From positions 4,888,487 to 4,952,486 of the forward strand of contig NC_060970.1 of the NCBI RefSeq assembly GCF_910589235.1: a stretch of 64,000 nt of DNA. The letters run 5' to 3'. The position numbers were made by a program, and so were the translations under genes. Below, piece by piece: positions 12,707 to 26,195 of this stretch (the stretch's first letter is position 1; each line of letters opens with the position of its first letter). Source of the DNA: Vespa crabro (Eukaryota > Arthropoda > Insecta > Hymenoptera > Vespidae). The notes beneath the pieces are model-generated. The model was not told the DNA's origin. It made no database searches and saw only the letters and a program-made list of their open reading frames with translations.

Positions 12707-14135
12707 AAGCAATAGTAGTAGGAAGAGGACGTGGCAACATTGCAGCGAGAGCGTCGAAGAACGTGGCAACGTTGGCCGGCTATTATGTAACACCCGGCAA
12801 CGTCGCCAGGCTACACAGGAGGGTGCTACGATAGAGTATCGAAGGGAGGGTAGGAGAAATGGGTAAAGCCAGAAGAAGGGCCGTTTGCATTCTGATGGGG
12901 GAGAAGTGTGGAATGGGTGGAATATATATATATATACACACTTAGTTTGTGTGTGTGTGTGTGTGTGTAGTAAATACACACGCATATGTGCGCACACACA
13001 TATGCATATATGTAGGAAACTTGTATTCAACGATAGATTCCCCACCTCTTTTCTCTAGGGATACCCTCTCTCTGGTGCGTCACACGAGACATTGCAACCC
13101 TTCGGTTGGTTCGGTTCGTTCGTCTCTCTACATCTCACGTTTTATATAAAAACAAGAGAAACATCTTTTACTTGTTTTAACATTCTTCGGGATGTTGTAT
13201 AACGCAGTATGTTTTTGTTTCTTTTCTTTTTTTCTTCGAAGAATTACTACTTGTCAGAGTATGTATGAGAGGAAAAATGGCATTGATAACTTTCATGTTA
13301 TTATACTATTTGGTTTTATAGGAATGTACAAGATTTAAATCAAGTTCTTATATTTTATTAACAGTCTGTTTAAGAATATGGCTGTGTCTAAAATGGTGGT
13401 GCAATAAAGATGGCGAACTAGGGAGAAAAAAGGAAGGTGTGTTATTGAAATACGAGGTGATATTAGATCCCTAAGGTTTGACGTGACTAGTTACTATTAA
13501 CCTTTTTACCGATTGTCTTATTAATGAGAAGGCATTGCTCTCTTTTTCTCTCTCCCTCTGTTTTGCGATAGCTGATGTAAACGATTAGATAATTAGGGGT
13601 TTTTATTATTTCCTATTCTGAACTCTAATACTCTCTAGATACTTATTCGATAATCTCTTTAATCATTTACTAAGAAAAGTAAAGATATCGAATATTGAAT
13701 GTGCATCTATCTATAAAGATGGCCTATCTTACATTTTAGAAATTACAAGTTATAGCTTGTTTTTGTTGTTGTTTTTGAATCAACGTAAATAATGTATCGT
13801 TTTATAAGAGAAAAGACTATAGCCGGTGCTTTAATGATTTTAGCCAAGCAGACTTACCTCTCGTGGGGCGTAGTATATACGCCTTCAAACAAGAAACGAA
13901 GATCCCATTGAGAAAGTTTCGCAATTACAATTCAAACCTCGCATATTTAGAGAAAGCAAAATAGAAGATATATAGCATACCGCCCACGTACTTATTCCCT
14001 ATGACCTGAACAATATAATAAAAGCATGCGGGAGTTATAGCGCCACCTTGGCGAGAGCCATACTCTCTAGCGGTAAAAAAGATTAACAAGATGATGACGT
14101 TGATATTATGGGTGCGCGCTAGTAGAGTAGCATAG

Positions 14136-14173
<38 letters not shown>

Positions 14174-15060
14174 CAAGTTACTATGAATAAACTACTTTTA
14201 TAAATAGAATTACGGGAGAATGATCCAACCTTGCGCGAGATAGAACTTTAGGCAATGTGATCTATATATGTATGTATGTATATAGTTACGTACGTAGGTA
14301 TATTAACTTTGTTAGAGTTTTATTGGCATTTCCGAGATAGCCGAACGAAAAGATGGTTCCGCCGTTGGAAAAATGGTGGTTGTTTCGTTTCAACATGGCG
14401 GATCGGTCCTTCCCGCGGAACTGATCCTAATATTGTTTTCAAATTATCAAAATATGTAAGAATATTAGCGATTGCTGGATTCGATCGATTGGAAGAAGAA
14501 AATAGCAAGATATTGTATATTATTATAAACAATAAGCTTTGTAATATAATAGCCGTTCCTCGTTCTTTAATAATAAATATCGTCATGTCGACGTAGAAAT
14601 AAGGAATACACAGCACCGGTAATATCATCGGTGGCATCTCTCTTTGGATCGTTATATCTCAGACAATTAACCGCAGCATTCTTCTTTCAATTGCCTTTCA
14701 ACATTCCCTAGCAAGCAATTGTCTTTTGTATCTTTATCATTTTGAGATGAGAATAATGAGTTACCCAGTATTCAAGATCTCCCACCCAAAAGAAAAAAGA
14801 AAACCAACGAAACAAAGAGTACAGGACAAATTGTTGTTAGGCTCTTGTATTTCTTCGATTAGATTTCTCTTGTGTTTCGCGGTTCAACGACTGCGATCTC
14901 GTTCAGCAATCTTCTCAGATCCACATTTTCTGTATCGAAGACCTTACGACGAGGTTGCCATTGCTTAGCTAGAGAGAGCTCACTGCACTCAGGCTACCAT
15001 ACTATCACCTCATACAGAATACTAGTCAGATGCGGAAGGAGTGGTATGGCACCAATGACA

Positions 15061-15104
15061 AACAACCAACCAACCAACCGACCGACCGACCGACCGACCG
15101 ACCG
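15061..15104. repeat. (CAAC)n-(CGAC)n tetranucleotide repeat
   Basis: CCAA units pass into CCGA units, consistent with an A-to-G variant that then expanded. Confidence 0.9.
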
Positions 15105-16280
15105 ATAAATATTCATAAGAGACAGTGGCGTCGAACAACAGGGATTACAAAACTCTTCTTCTCTAATAGTGATCAAATCATTTGATAAAATTTAACGAAG
15201 TTCTAACTTTTCACTAAATCTCTTGACGTGAAAGAATTTAATTACCTTTCTCTAAATTTTAAACTAAACGTTTTAAACTCTCGAAGATAACAACCTAATT
15301 TTTTCTTTTCTGACTCACAATATCAATTTAACTCTAGAACAACCATTGAGAATAACGAATCGCATTACTCCGTTCTTCTCACCGCGTCAATACGTTAATT
15401 CTTTCTAACACGTCCAAGTTACTCTGACGTAAGCGAGGAATCACATTTCTGTATCCAACAAATTAAAGCTGCCTTCACACACCTCCTCCTTTTGCAAGAT
15501 TCTCATTCTCTTCTTATTACTGGATTCATACATACACACATGTATATATATATATATATATATATACATATATAAATATAAGTACATGTATCCTTATCGG
15601 CTCTCTCTCTCTCCTCTCTCTTTCTTTCTTTAACTCTAGCTCATGCTCGTAAAGGTAAAATGCGTCTGGCATGTAGGAGAGGATAAAGGTGGAGGTAATG
15701 TAGCAATAAGAGAGGGAGGAGAGATGGTTCTCGTAATAACCTTTTCCACCTGCAACGCTCCTCCTCGTATGGCTGTAATGCTGTTCTACAACATCTTTTT
15801 CTTTCTCTCATATACATACATCTATGTATATCACATGTAAGATATATATATATAAGTCGCACTCACACCAATATGAAGATGTGTATATCGTTGTCCCAGT
15901 GTACACTCACCTTTCGGACGGCGTATATCGGCACAGAAGCTTTCCTGGCTCGACTAAACGAGCGTCGTTCCTACTACCGGCTGGCCATGACACACTTATG
16001 CCATCGACAAGAGAGAGAAAGAAAGAGAGAGAGAGAGAGAGAGAGAGCAAAGTACCAAGCGAACTCTTAGAGTCAACGATATTTTTATTTTCGTTTCTTT
16101 CTTTCTGTTTTTCTTTTTTTTTTTTTTTTTATTTTTTGTATTTTTTCTTCGCCCTATCTGCTAATCTTCATTTATTGTTAAAAGAATTGTGATTTTCTTT
16201 TTTTAATTATTTTTTTTAATCGACAAATTGTTTCACATATATTAAGGGTTTTCATTAGTAGATGGATATTAATCGGATCG

Positions 16281-16313
16281 GCGGCCATATTGATGAACGA
16301 CGACGCCATTTTT
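16281..16313. promoter_or_regulatory. paired YY1/Pho-like sites
   Basis: GCGGCCATATT at 16281 and GACGCCATTTTT at 16302 lie about two helical turns apart in the same orientation. Read on the minus strand the pair resembles the 28273-28320 pair (AAAATGGCGTC, a TTCAT, then CAATATGGC). Confidence 0.4.
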
Positions 16314-16467
16314 AGAAAGGTTGGTTCATCGAGTCCTCTTCCTTTCAAAATAGAAACCTCGAGTAAACTAGATATTTCATTAATAATAAGCTTATTAATA
16401 ATTAATTTAATTGACTTATTTATTTTTTTTGTTAAATATAACTGCATATATATGCTTATAACAGAGA

Positions 16468-16469
<2 letters not shown>

Positions 16470-16527
<58 letters not shown>
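16470..16527. repeat. (GA)n microsatellite
   Basis: About 58 bp of GA. Confidence 0.95.
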
Positions 16528-16533
<6 letters not shown>

Positions 16534-16612
16534 AAGATAAGTTATATAAAAGTCTGTCAAACGACGACGTAATTCATCAGTCGGCTTTGGTTTCGAGGCC
16601 AAAATATATCTG

Positions 16613-16614
<2 letters not shown>

Positions 16615-16656
<42 letters not shown>
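16615..16656. repeat. (TA)n microsatellite
   Basis: About 42 bp of TA. Confidence 0.95.
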
Positions 16657-16660
<4 letters not shown>

Positions 16661-17457
16661 CCTCTTATATACATTGGAAAACCACAAGTTTCTTTCTCGT
16701 TAAGTTTCTCTCGCCAGTAAATTGCTCACACTTATTACCAGAGTCATTCAATTACTCATTATAAACGCATTAGATTATTGCCAAGTCGAAGTTAAACGGA
16801 GGCCATCCTATATTCTCTCAACACGTATGTATGTACATATTACATAGAACAGAGACAAAAGATAAGTGAAGTTACCTCTTAAATTCTCCCTTTCTCTGTA
16901 ATATCAACATTCTGCAGAATTGAAAGAAAAAGAAGGAACAAAAAATTTTTCAAAGAACAGAGAAGAGCTTTTTTTTTATGACTTGCAAAGACTTTATAAA
17001 AATTACAAACGACATATTATTATTTTTTTATTTATCGATCATTACAATGTTCCATTAACTTTTTCTTTCTTCGAACGTATAAAAGAGAAAGAGAGGAAAA
17101 GAAAACATAGGGTTTTCTTCCCTTTTAAGATTCATAAGTCCACTTTTTAGAGACTTTCAAAAACAGACAGATATTGTATCGGTGTTTTTTCTTTCTTTCT
17201 TTCTTTCTTCTTTGTTTCTTTTTCTTAACATAAATATAAAAAATCATTGTCTTCTTCCATTTTCTCAAGAGAGAAGTTCATTCTTGAGATTAGTTTCACG
17301 TTGGCACCTTTCAAAATTAGCACGTTGCATTTGATGATGAAATGTAGAGTAGAGTGTAGAGTAGGGGTTAGATGGATGAGGTGGTAGTAGGGGCAAGGGT
17401 TTAGAGAAGAGAGAAACGCGTTGGTACAAAAGACGCCATTCGTGTGATATTTTGCGA

Positions 17458-17559
17458 CACGTGGCGGCTTCCTTCCTCTTACGTAAGACCTTTGAGAACT
17501 TCAGCAGTGCGTTCGTTTCGTTGGCTGAAACTTTTGCAGGCGCTCTTAGAGTGACGTAA
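17458..17559. promoter_or_regulatory. E-box, D-box-like and CRE-like sites within 100 bp
   Basis: CACGTG lies at 17458-17463, TTACGTAA at 17479-17486 and TGACGTAA at 17552-17559, in a CpG-containing stretch. CACGTG is the bHLH (CLK/CYC, Myc) core, TTACGTAA the PAR-bZIP (Vri/Pdp1) core and TGACGTAA a CREB-like core. Function is inferred from motif identity only. Confidence 0.35.
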
Positions 17560-17925
17560 CATCCTTCCCTCCACTCCCTCTCTTTCTCCCTCCCTCTCTC
17601 TCTCTCTCTTTCTCTCTCTCTGTCTGTCCCTCATTTTTCGCAAGGTATGCAAACTTTAAAGAGAGTAAAAAAAGAAAAAGAAAAGGAAATAATAATATAT
17701 ATTGGGTTCTTTCACATAATCGTTGTTAATCAAATATTTTATTAAAATTTGTTCTAATCGGTCTAATTTGTGTATTTAGTCATTATTAATTAGAAGAAGA
17801 ATTTATGTGTTAACTTTCTCTCATTGCAAAAGAGATTGCGGCGTGTGAAACTCTCGTGGAAATTTTCAATCCAAAGATAGGACTCGTTAAACGTTTCGCG
17901 TGCCGCCATTTTGAGAGACTAGTAC

Positions 17926-18002
17926 AACTATTACTACTACTACTATTTCTACTACACACTCCTATTACTATTACTACCACCACTACTACTACTACTACTA
18001 CG

Positions 18003-18072
<70 letters not shown>

Positions 18073-18100
18073 TATTATTATTATTATTATTATTATTATT
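17926..18100. repeat. (CTA)n-(TTA)n triplet tract
   Basis: About 130 bp of ACT units followed by TTA units. Confidence 0.9.
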
Positions 18101-18394
18101 CCTCTTACCACGCTAGTTCGTCGATCGAACTTCTATTATCTGTCTCATCTTACCGTAGAGTTAATTATCCAAGTAAGAATAGATAATTAATGGTTTTAGT
18201 CCGCTCTGGCATTCGTGGAATCCTTTTGTTGGATATATACGATCGTTAACAAGAAGATTCCTTGCATGATAACCTAACCTTAAAATCAGTTAATTAACCA
18301 TCTATGCTATGCAGCGATATAAACAATACACGAATATTACAAGTTGTTGTAATACATTAGACAAAGATATGTCTTCCCTTTTATAAAAGATATA

Positions 18395-18462
<68 letters not shown>
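18395..18462. repeat. (TTA)n triplet repeat
   Basis: About 22 perfect TTA units. Confidence 0.95.
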
Positions 18463-18464
<2 letters not shown>

Positions 18465-19483
18465 CACAGTGTTAACCCCATGATATAAATGAAGTAATAG
18501 TCAGTCAAATCCATAATTTATACTAATTCGCACTAACGGTAAAACATGATGATAAAAAAGCAAAATAGTTAATTGGATTTTTAAGGAAAAAAAAGAAAAG
18601 GTATGAAGAAAAAAAGAAAAAGAAGAAATATATTTCTTGCCTATTTACATTTTACTTAAACGTAAAACAACACGGACACTTATATACGACGCGTAGTTCA
18701 TATGTAACAAGGCCGTGCTCGTTATCATTGTTACATATGTATATATATATATATATATGCATATATACATAAATAAATAAATACATACATCTATATATAA
18801 ATCATACGCATACGTATAGATAGAAATATACAATATATATACGTACTTATATCCGTGCGACAAGTCCTCGGATTTAATCGTTCGTCATAAGTACGTGCAA
18901 GGCCATCCTCATTATCGCTTACATATCCGTATATCGAGCCATTTTGAATGATAAACGGGCGCGGTACGCGATGAGACGGCTAAAAGTTGTGAAAACAAAA
19001 AAATAAAGAAGGTAAAAGAAGAAGTAGAAGAAGAAAGGAAAAGAATCTGTTACTTCGTAACTGAAACTAAAGATTCCAAAGGTCGATGGTTTATCTCTTC
19101 GTAAAAGGCCAGTGGCACGCGTTCTTCTCTCTCTATTTCTCTATTTCTGAAACTTGGCATGTATTATAAATCCAACGAATCTTATTGCGATTACAATATA
19201 CATGAAAGATTTTTATTGGCATTTTGGTGATATGAAATATTTTTATTTTCTTAACTTTCTTTTTTTTTCCTATGTAACATCACGATCATTATACGAAAAA
19301 AAATAACAAAAAAGATTTTACGCAGTGGGTGATGGGTGATGGTGGTTTAGAACGTACAGATCATTTGTATTTTGAAGAAACTCAGGAATCTTTTATATTC
19401 GAAGACGCCATCTTGAAATTTTACAGACGGCCAGCGAAAGGCCAGTCGAAGAAGGTAATAGGATTCAACCTTAATTCCATCCG

Positions 19484-19534
19484 TCTATCCATCCATCCAT
19501 CCATCCATCCATCCATCCATCCATCCATCCATCC

Positions 19535-19573
<39 letters not shown>

Positions 19574-19584
19574 CATCCATCCAT
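19484..19584. repeat. (ATCC)n-(ATCT)n-(ATCC)n compound repeat
   Basis: Tetranucleotide tract of about 100 bp with an internal ATCT block. Confidence 0.92.
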
Positions 19585-20000
19585 TCGTCCGTTATGCCTT
19601 AGAACAAAGGGAGAAGAAGCCCTTTCTCATGCTCGACCTCTCATTTTCTCACGGAAGGCGTATCTCTTTCGAACACACCACCATCACCACCACCACCACT
19701 ACCACCATCATCACCACCATCACCACCACTATCACCAACACAACAGTACAGCACTGCGAACGCAATCGATGTATCGAGTGCTGCTGTTCTGGTTTGGTGG
19801 TTATACGTTCTTTAGTGAAACGGGTTTCTTTTTTTTGTCCTTTTTTTTTCGGCCAAATACCAACATCGCCAACATTCTTCTTACAACTTTAATCTCTATT
19901 CTTTTCAGCATAACTTAAATACATATACATACATGTATATTCATAATAGTAGATCATAGTTTTGAACGGCAAAATATATCTTTTCCATATTTGTTTTTTT

Positions 20001-20638
20001 TTTCTTTTTTTTTTCTCATTTTTTTCTCATTTTTTTTTCCTTTTAGAATTATAACGTCGCGTAGGCCTCTTCGTAAAAAAACTATTTTATCGACTGTATC
20101 CGTTCACTGACTTCTATATGTATTATTCCGCAGATAAAAAGCAAAAAAGCAAGTAAGCGACAAGAGGTCATTCGATACACGCATATCTGGATAACCCTCT
20201 TCTTGCACAACGCTGTCCTTAATCTTGAGCCTCGACCAAAGAGCCGTATAGCTCGATTTACATACGTGCATATATGTATGTATCTATCTTATGTGTTTAT
20301 ATATATATATATATATATTTATGTATGTATGCGCTCGACTTTCGAGACGACCGCAAGAGAAGCAGGTTAGGTTAGACTGATATAAGACAGAGAGAACCAA
20401 ACCATATCGTTCGTCCTCTTCGTCCTCTTCGTCCTCAACATATCTTTTATCCGTTTTCAACATCGTTATGCAATTTTGGTGGATCCTGTTTCTCTCTCTC
20501 TCTCTGTCTCTCTCTCTCTTTCCCTTAAAGTGAATGAAACTAACTTGAATTCACGAAATAAATTTTTGCTTCTCAAGTTATCAACATAAATATATCAAAC
20601 GTTTTCACTTTATGTATACTACTATATACTTATGTATA

Positions 20639-20717
<79 letters not shown>

Positions 20718-20884
20718 AACTCCTCGGTTACATTCGGTCAACTTCGTACTTCCGCATTCGTATGACTCAAATGTTGAATTTGACGCATAACGGACACACA
20801 CAATATATTAATGAAAATCGAACTTTAATTCAGTTTATATTTATTTCATGAGATTTTATGTAATTATTTATTGGTCATAGCGAT

Positions 20885-20915
<31 letters not shown>

Positions 20916-23900
20916 TCTTCATTATTATCGTCATCATCATCATCTTATAGTCATCATCGTCGTCGTCTTCGTTGTTATCGTTGTCGTTTATTACCAAGCA
21001 AAATTTTTCTTTCTTTTTTTTTTTTTTCGTTCGATACACCAGACATTAAATTATAGTCATTGACTGCGACAGGCAAATTGTGAAGATTCTTATGTTTGGT
21101 GTTGTTTTTCTTCTCTTTTCTTTTTCTCAAGCAAACGAGGTCATCCAAGTTCTTTTTTTTTTTCTTTTTATTTTCCTTTTTTTTTTTCTTCTTATTTTTT
21201 TTCTTTTTTATTTCTTCACGCACACCATCTTGTTTTACTCGTCATTCCGTTCGTGCGCTATTGCATGATGCATGCAACAGTGCAATGCACTTCTAACCTC
21301 GAAAGAGCATTCGGTGTCTCGACAAGACGTGCCAATTGCGACGTTACTCGCATGTTAAACGCGCTCTATTTTCCATACAATACACATTTACTTCGTTTCT
21401 TCGTTCTGTCTTTCTGTCTGTCTGTTTGTCTGTTTGTCTCTCTCTCTCTCTCTCTTGTTCGTTTGTTCGTTCGTTCGACAGTAACAACGATCGATATTAC
21501 GTAATATTCAAATTTTCTGCATATCCTAATGAAATTTAATGATTATTTTTAAAACGTAACCCATATATACATATATATGTATATATACAATTTTATATGG
21601 AAAATATAATTTTCCATTCCTCGTTTTACTTCTCCCCCGAGTCCACCCCCACACTATTAAATTTCTACTCTGATTACATACATCAATATTATTCTAACCT
21701 CAATATAATCCAATCTGACTATTGCCATTAGAGACTAAAAAGCGCGCCGAAGGAAGAACACCGCGCGCAATTCATGGGTACGCAAGAGAGTAATAGGAAC
21801 CAATTGTGACCAATGGCAACGTTTTATCGTTCCTTTTCTTCTCTGGATAATCCAATGAACAATAAAGATTTACGACTTACGTATTGAAGATCAACGTGAA
21901 TCTCTAGTTGGTACTCATCTCTCAACGGCTATTGGTCTCTACCTAATGGAATCAAGATGGTGGATATGCAGAGACGCCATATTTCTTCTTTTGTTTCCGA
22001 CAACTTAGTTTTTATTTTTTTTTTTTTTTTATACTACGATAATATCCACCTACACCAGCTCTTATCGAAAAAAAAAGAATAAAGTGAAAATAAATCAATC
22101 ATCAATCGGTAAAACATAATAAACATGGTCGTCGTCTTTCTAGAGAACAAATTTTTCCGAGTTCCCTTTACTCTCCTATTCTCTGCCGTCACACATCGTC
22201 GAATCTCTCTTTCTTTTTCTTTCTTTACCAGCCGTTATTACTTTTTTTTCTTCTTCTTCTTGTTCTTCTTCTTCTTCTTCTTCTTAGGAACGCGTAACGA
22301 GAGATCGTGTTTCCTTTCCGCTCGACGTACTCTCTGGCTGCCACCTTGTTGCCTATAATTCACTTGCCATGGAATGCAAAATAGGATATTTATTTGTAGT
22401 ATAAATTTTCAATGAAAAATTCAAAATCGTCTTCTTTCTCTCTCTCTCTCTCTCTCTTCGTCATCTTCAATATCAGCGAAAGACACCTGTGCGCTGTGTT
22501 TCGCCACCATTTTTCTATTTGCAACATTGTGAATGAACCTTCGAACATGATCGCTAGAGTTACCAGTTAGCTTTATTAAATAGTTAGCTAGCTAGCTAAG
22601 CTAGCTAGTCATTTCTCTATTTCTCTCCCTCTCTCTCTCTCTCTCTCTGTCTGCCTATCTCGATTGTGTCACGAATCATATCGACGATCGTCAATGTGTT
22701 ACGTAAATGGACGTTACAGAGAGTCTATTTCTATCTCTGTCCATCTATTTATCCTGTCTCGTTCTATCTCTTTCTCACTGTGAACCCCGTTCATGGATCG
22801 TTACATACGTTTTTGCCTTACAGAGGCCATTGCGCGTTGTTAAGTTATTTTCTATGTGTGATAGTGTTCTCTTACGAAATGATGACTACTTGCACGTATA
22901 ACACATACATAGATACGTACATGCATACATACATGCATATATACATACAAACATACATAATATTTTATTTACAATACTGCAATCTTTTTTATTTCTTCTA
23001 ACACGTCGGAATATATTACATAAGATCATCGTGCTGGTGCTTTTGAAATGATACCAGAATATTGGTTAGTTTTTCCTTTGAATCCAACCATGGCCAACTT
23101 CACTTGCTTTTGCCTTTCCAATTATACTTTTTTCCCCCTCCCTTGTTCATTAATCTTTTTTATAACGATCCATTTCTATAAAATTGTTTCATATTTGAAA
23201 ACAATTTATTCGATATTGTATATATATCGATGTATTATAATGGTCATTAATATATAATTCACTTGTTCAATGACTATTATTATTCTTATCATAGATACAG
23301 TTAAACATATAATCATCTTGAAGTTAGCTTAGAAACACACGTAAGGTGTACTGGAAGCCATGATGGTACCCGCTTTCGCCGCTTTTTCGTGCCGAACGAA
23401 ACCGCCAAGTTCGAGTGAAATTCTTTTTTCTTTTTATTTTTTGTTCTTTTTTTTTTTCGTTTCTTTTCTTCTCTTTTCCTCTTTTTTCCAGCAACCGGAA
23501 ATGGTCTATCGACGAACCTTATTTGTTGGTAAAAGTCGTCGTAGGACGCAAAGGACTTTGGCTGAACGCCAATTTCTCTTTTTTTCCTTCTCTTTTTCTC
23601 TTTATGTATATATATATATATATATGATTATATATACATATGTATCATACATATGTGCACGCACGTAGTAGGTTTAAATTCAGTGAACGAGGAGTAACCG
23701 TTACATTTACCTGTCTCTTTTTATTGGTTATCTCTTCGTCCTCCTTCATATAAAGAATTCACTTTTTTCTCTCCTTCTTTTTTTTTATGTATCTTTTTTT
23801 TTTTTCTTCCTTTTTTCATATCCCCACTTATTTGTTCTAATTAGAAACAAAAGCGTCGAACTATTTAAAAAGAAAAGAAAGAAAGAAAAAAATGAGTATC

Positions 23901-24590
23901 TATTTAAAAGCAAAGACTCACGAAAGATAAGTTATGTATGTATGGAAGTAGCGCATAGTTTTATTTTTAAGTTATATCGGTCGGCCATATATTAATTTAT
24001 ACATACATATGTAGAGTTACGATAAGATTCTTTTTTTAAACATATGTAAATAGATAACGCCGATCAGAAAATAGATAATTGTCACTTTATACACTTTATT
24101 ACGTCAGATAATATTTTGTTTGAAATTTATAATTTGTATTTTTATTGTTTTCCTTTTTTTCATTTTCTCAAGCGAAATAAAAAGGCAGGTTTTTATGGAT
24201 ACATACGTACATACATACGCCATACATTATCGTTTATTTATTATATGGCGTAGGCACGAGAATGATTAAATAAATTAAATCTGTATAGTTTATATGTAAT
24301 CAAATTTTTCAAACAGCTCTCTGTACTTATAAGAGATATTTGAATTTTGTCATATTTTTGTTGCTGTTACAAAGAAAATGATTAGAATCTTTTAAACAAA
24401 TCAAATCCTCCTCATTTATGTATCATCCATCATATACATATATAATCCACACAGAGAAATGATCTAAATATGTATTACATCAGTGTAACCCTGTAGAGGG
24501 TTAGATCTCCAAGTACGAAGTTGCGGAGATCAAAGAACGAGATGGGAAATAATGTCGAGAGGTGAAAAAAGAAAAAAGCAAGGAAAAGGG
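20001..24590. other. non-coding, AT-rich with TA/GA and CAT repeats
   Basis: (TA)n lies at 20642-20698 followed by (GA)n to 20717, a CAT/CGT tract at 20890-20972, and T-rich tracts at 21010-21230 and 22240-22290. CTAG palindromic repeats lie near 22581-22610. Motifs ATCAAGATGGTGG (21951) and GACGCCATATTT (21973) lie close together. No gene seen. Confidence 0.65.
20642..20717. repeat. (TA)n-(GA)n compound microsatellite
   Basis: 57 bp of TA then GA. Confidence 0.95.
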
Positions 24591-25106
24591 AAAACACCCC
24601 GAGTGGAGTAGAGTCAGTCTAGGGCATGCTGCGTTGCTGCTCGTATATTGCGTAGAAAAGGATCAGACAGAGACGTAGAGAGAAGGAAGAGAGGAAGGGA
24701 GAGAGAGAGAAAAAAATGGTGTTGTCGGTAGAAGCACGTTGATATTCGGAGTAGTATTTGTGTTAGTAATAGCGCGGAGGTAGTGGTGATGGTGATGGTG
24801 ATGGTGGTGGTAGGATATCCCCGTCGAATCGAAGGATAAAGTGTGATTGGGATGGGAAAAGAAAGAGACGGACAGAGATATAGAGAGAAATATATATAGA
24901 AATGGTAAAGAGAAGAAAGAGAAGGGTTGGAAGGGGGGGAAGTAGCGGGCGGCAAGGGGATGGGCTGTTGGGATATATGGGGTGAGAGCTGAGAAAGATT
25001 TGATCGTTTGGAGGGAGGATGAGTGGAATTGGAGAAACGAGAAGGGAGAAGAGGGGTGTAGCTGAAACGTGCCGCGAGGGTGTGAGAATCCATCGAAAAG
25101 GAGCTA

Positions 25107-25141
<35 letters not shown>

Positions 25142-25455
25142 TCAAAGTAAAAAGGTAGTGGGGGACATAGGGATAGAGAAAGAGAGATGGTAAAGAAAAG
25201 TAGTAGGAGAGGGGGTGGTTGCCGCGTGCGCTGAGTTAGGTTCACAGGCAAAGAGGGTAGCAGCTCGTAGCCCTATGTGTGTGTATTTGTGTGTACGAAA
25301 CGTTTGGCTTGGATTCGAATCTCGTCGAGGGTTGGTCGAATCGCGAACGGTGGCAGACGTGGAGAGGTCGGTGGTGGTGATGATGGTGGCGACACCAGCT
25401 CCCACTAGTGGATCGGGGGTTATTGCTGGGATACCTAGGTCTTCTGCTCCTGCTC

Positions 25456-25526
<71 letters not shown>

Positions 25527-26159
25527 GCCGGTGATGTTCTGGAGCTTTGCTCTGGAAGTGGGTGGAGGTGGAGAGTGATGGTAGTGGTGGTAGTGATGGT
25601 AGTGGTAGTAGTGGTGATGGTAGTAATAGTAGTAGAAGCAGTAGTAGTAGTAGTGTAGTAGTAGTGGTGGTGGTGGTGGTGGGTGCCGGGGTCGCGAATC
25701 TTTTCTCGACCGCTCCACCTCACCGTCCGTCCGTCTGTCCATCCGACCGATCGAAATAGAACGCGGATATCGTGCTCGATCTCTGCTTTAAAGAATTAAT
25801 GCGTCAAAGTACTTCCCAGTTTAATGGAAAAGTACATTAGAAAATGGAACCTTTTCTCCTTCTCTCTATCTATCTATCATCTATCTATCTACCTATTTAC
25901 TTCCTAGACTGTCATTCCTATGTTAATCGAAAAAATTCATTAATATTATTTAGATATATATGTATATATATATATATATATATCTAATATAACATATATC
26001 AAAATGTCGTATGTACGGTTTTTTCTCGTCTATACTACTACAGTTCGAATGTACATCATTATCGACCGTATTAAGTATGAAAAGCAAGGAAAGAGAAACG
26101 GATAACGAGAGGCACCGGATAAAAAAAGTCTTTGTTGAAGGAGAAGGAGGAGAAGGAGT

Positions 26160-26195
<36 letters not shown>

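Larger units (their letters stand above)
9761..14300. other. non-coding: GA, GGAA, CAG repeats and GTTGCC motifs
   Basis: This holds (CA)n(TA)n at 10914-10956, (CT)n at 11373-11415, (GA)n at 12349-12408, (GGAA)n at 12561-12599 and (CAG)n at 12681-12706. GGCAAC motifs at 12733-12806 lie in a GC-richer stretch. YY1/Pho-like motifs lie at 13390-13400 and 13406-13417. No gene seen. Confidence 0.65.
14301..20000. other. non-coding: motif-rich stretch with triplet and tetranucleotide repeats
   Basis: YY1/Pho-like motifs lie at 14368-14402, 16281-16313, 17902-17917, 18936-18948 and 19404-19418. An E-box/D-box/CRE group lies at 17458-17559. Simple repeats are (CAAC/CGAC)n at 15061-15104, (GA)n at 16470-16527, (TA)n at 16615-16656, (CTA)n(TTA)n at 17926-18100, (TTA)n at 18395-18462, (ATCC/ATCT)n at 19484-19584 and CAC/CAT at 19677-19740. 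Confidence 0.65.

Noticed and set aside
14276..14637. Overlapping plus and minus frames of about 105 codons
   Set aside because: No recognisable domain; overlapping open frames on both strands suggest chance.
15061..15104. CAAC/CGAC tetramers resembling a short-spaced repeat array
   Set aside because: Plain tetranucleotide microsatellite; eukaryotic context and no spacers, so not a CRISPR array.
19329..19480. Short frame with DHLYFEETQESFIFEDAILK ending near a GTAATA donor-like site
   Set aside because: No family recognised, weak donor, and it runs into an ATCC microsatellite.
25309..25325. tRNA B-box-like GGATTCGAATC
   Set aside because: No T-stem pairing and no A box or acceptor stem at the right distance.
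25142..25742. Long frames on both strands encoding poly-Ala, poly-Ser, poly-His
   Set aside because: Generated by (GCT)22 and GGT/AGT tracts; no non-repetitive protein sequence and no splice signals.
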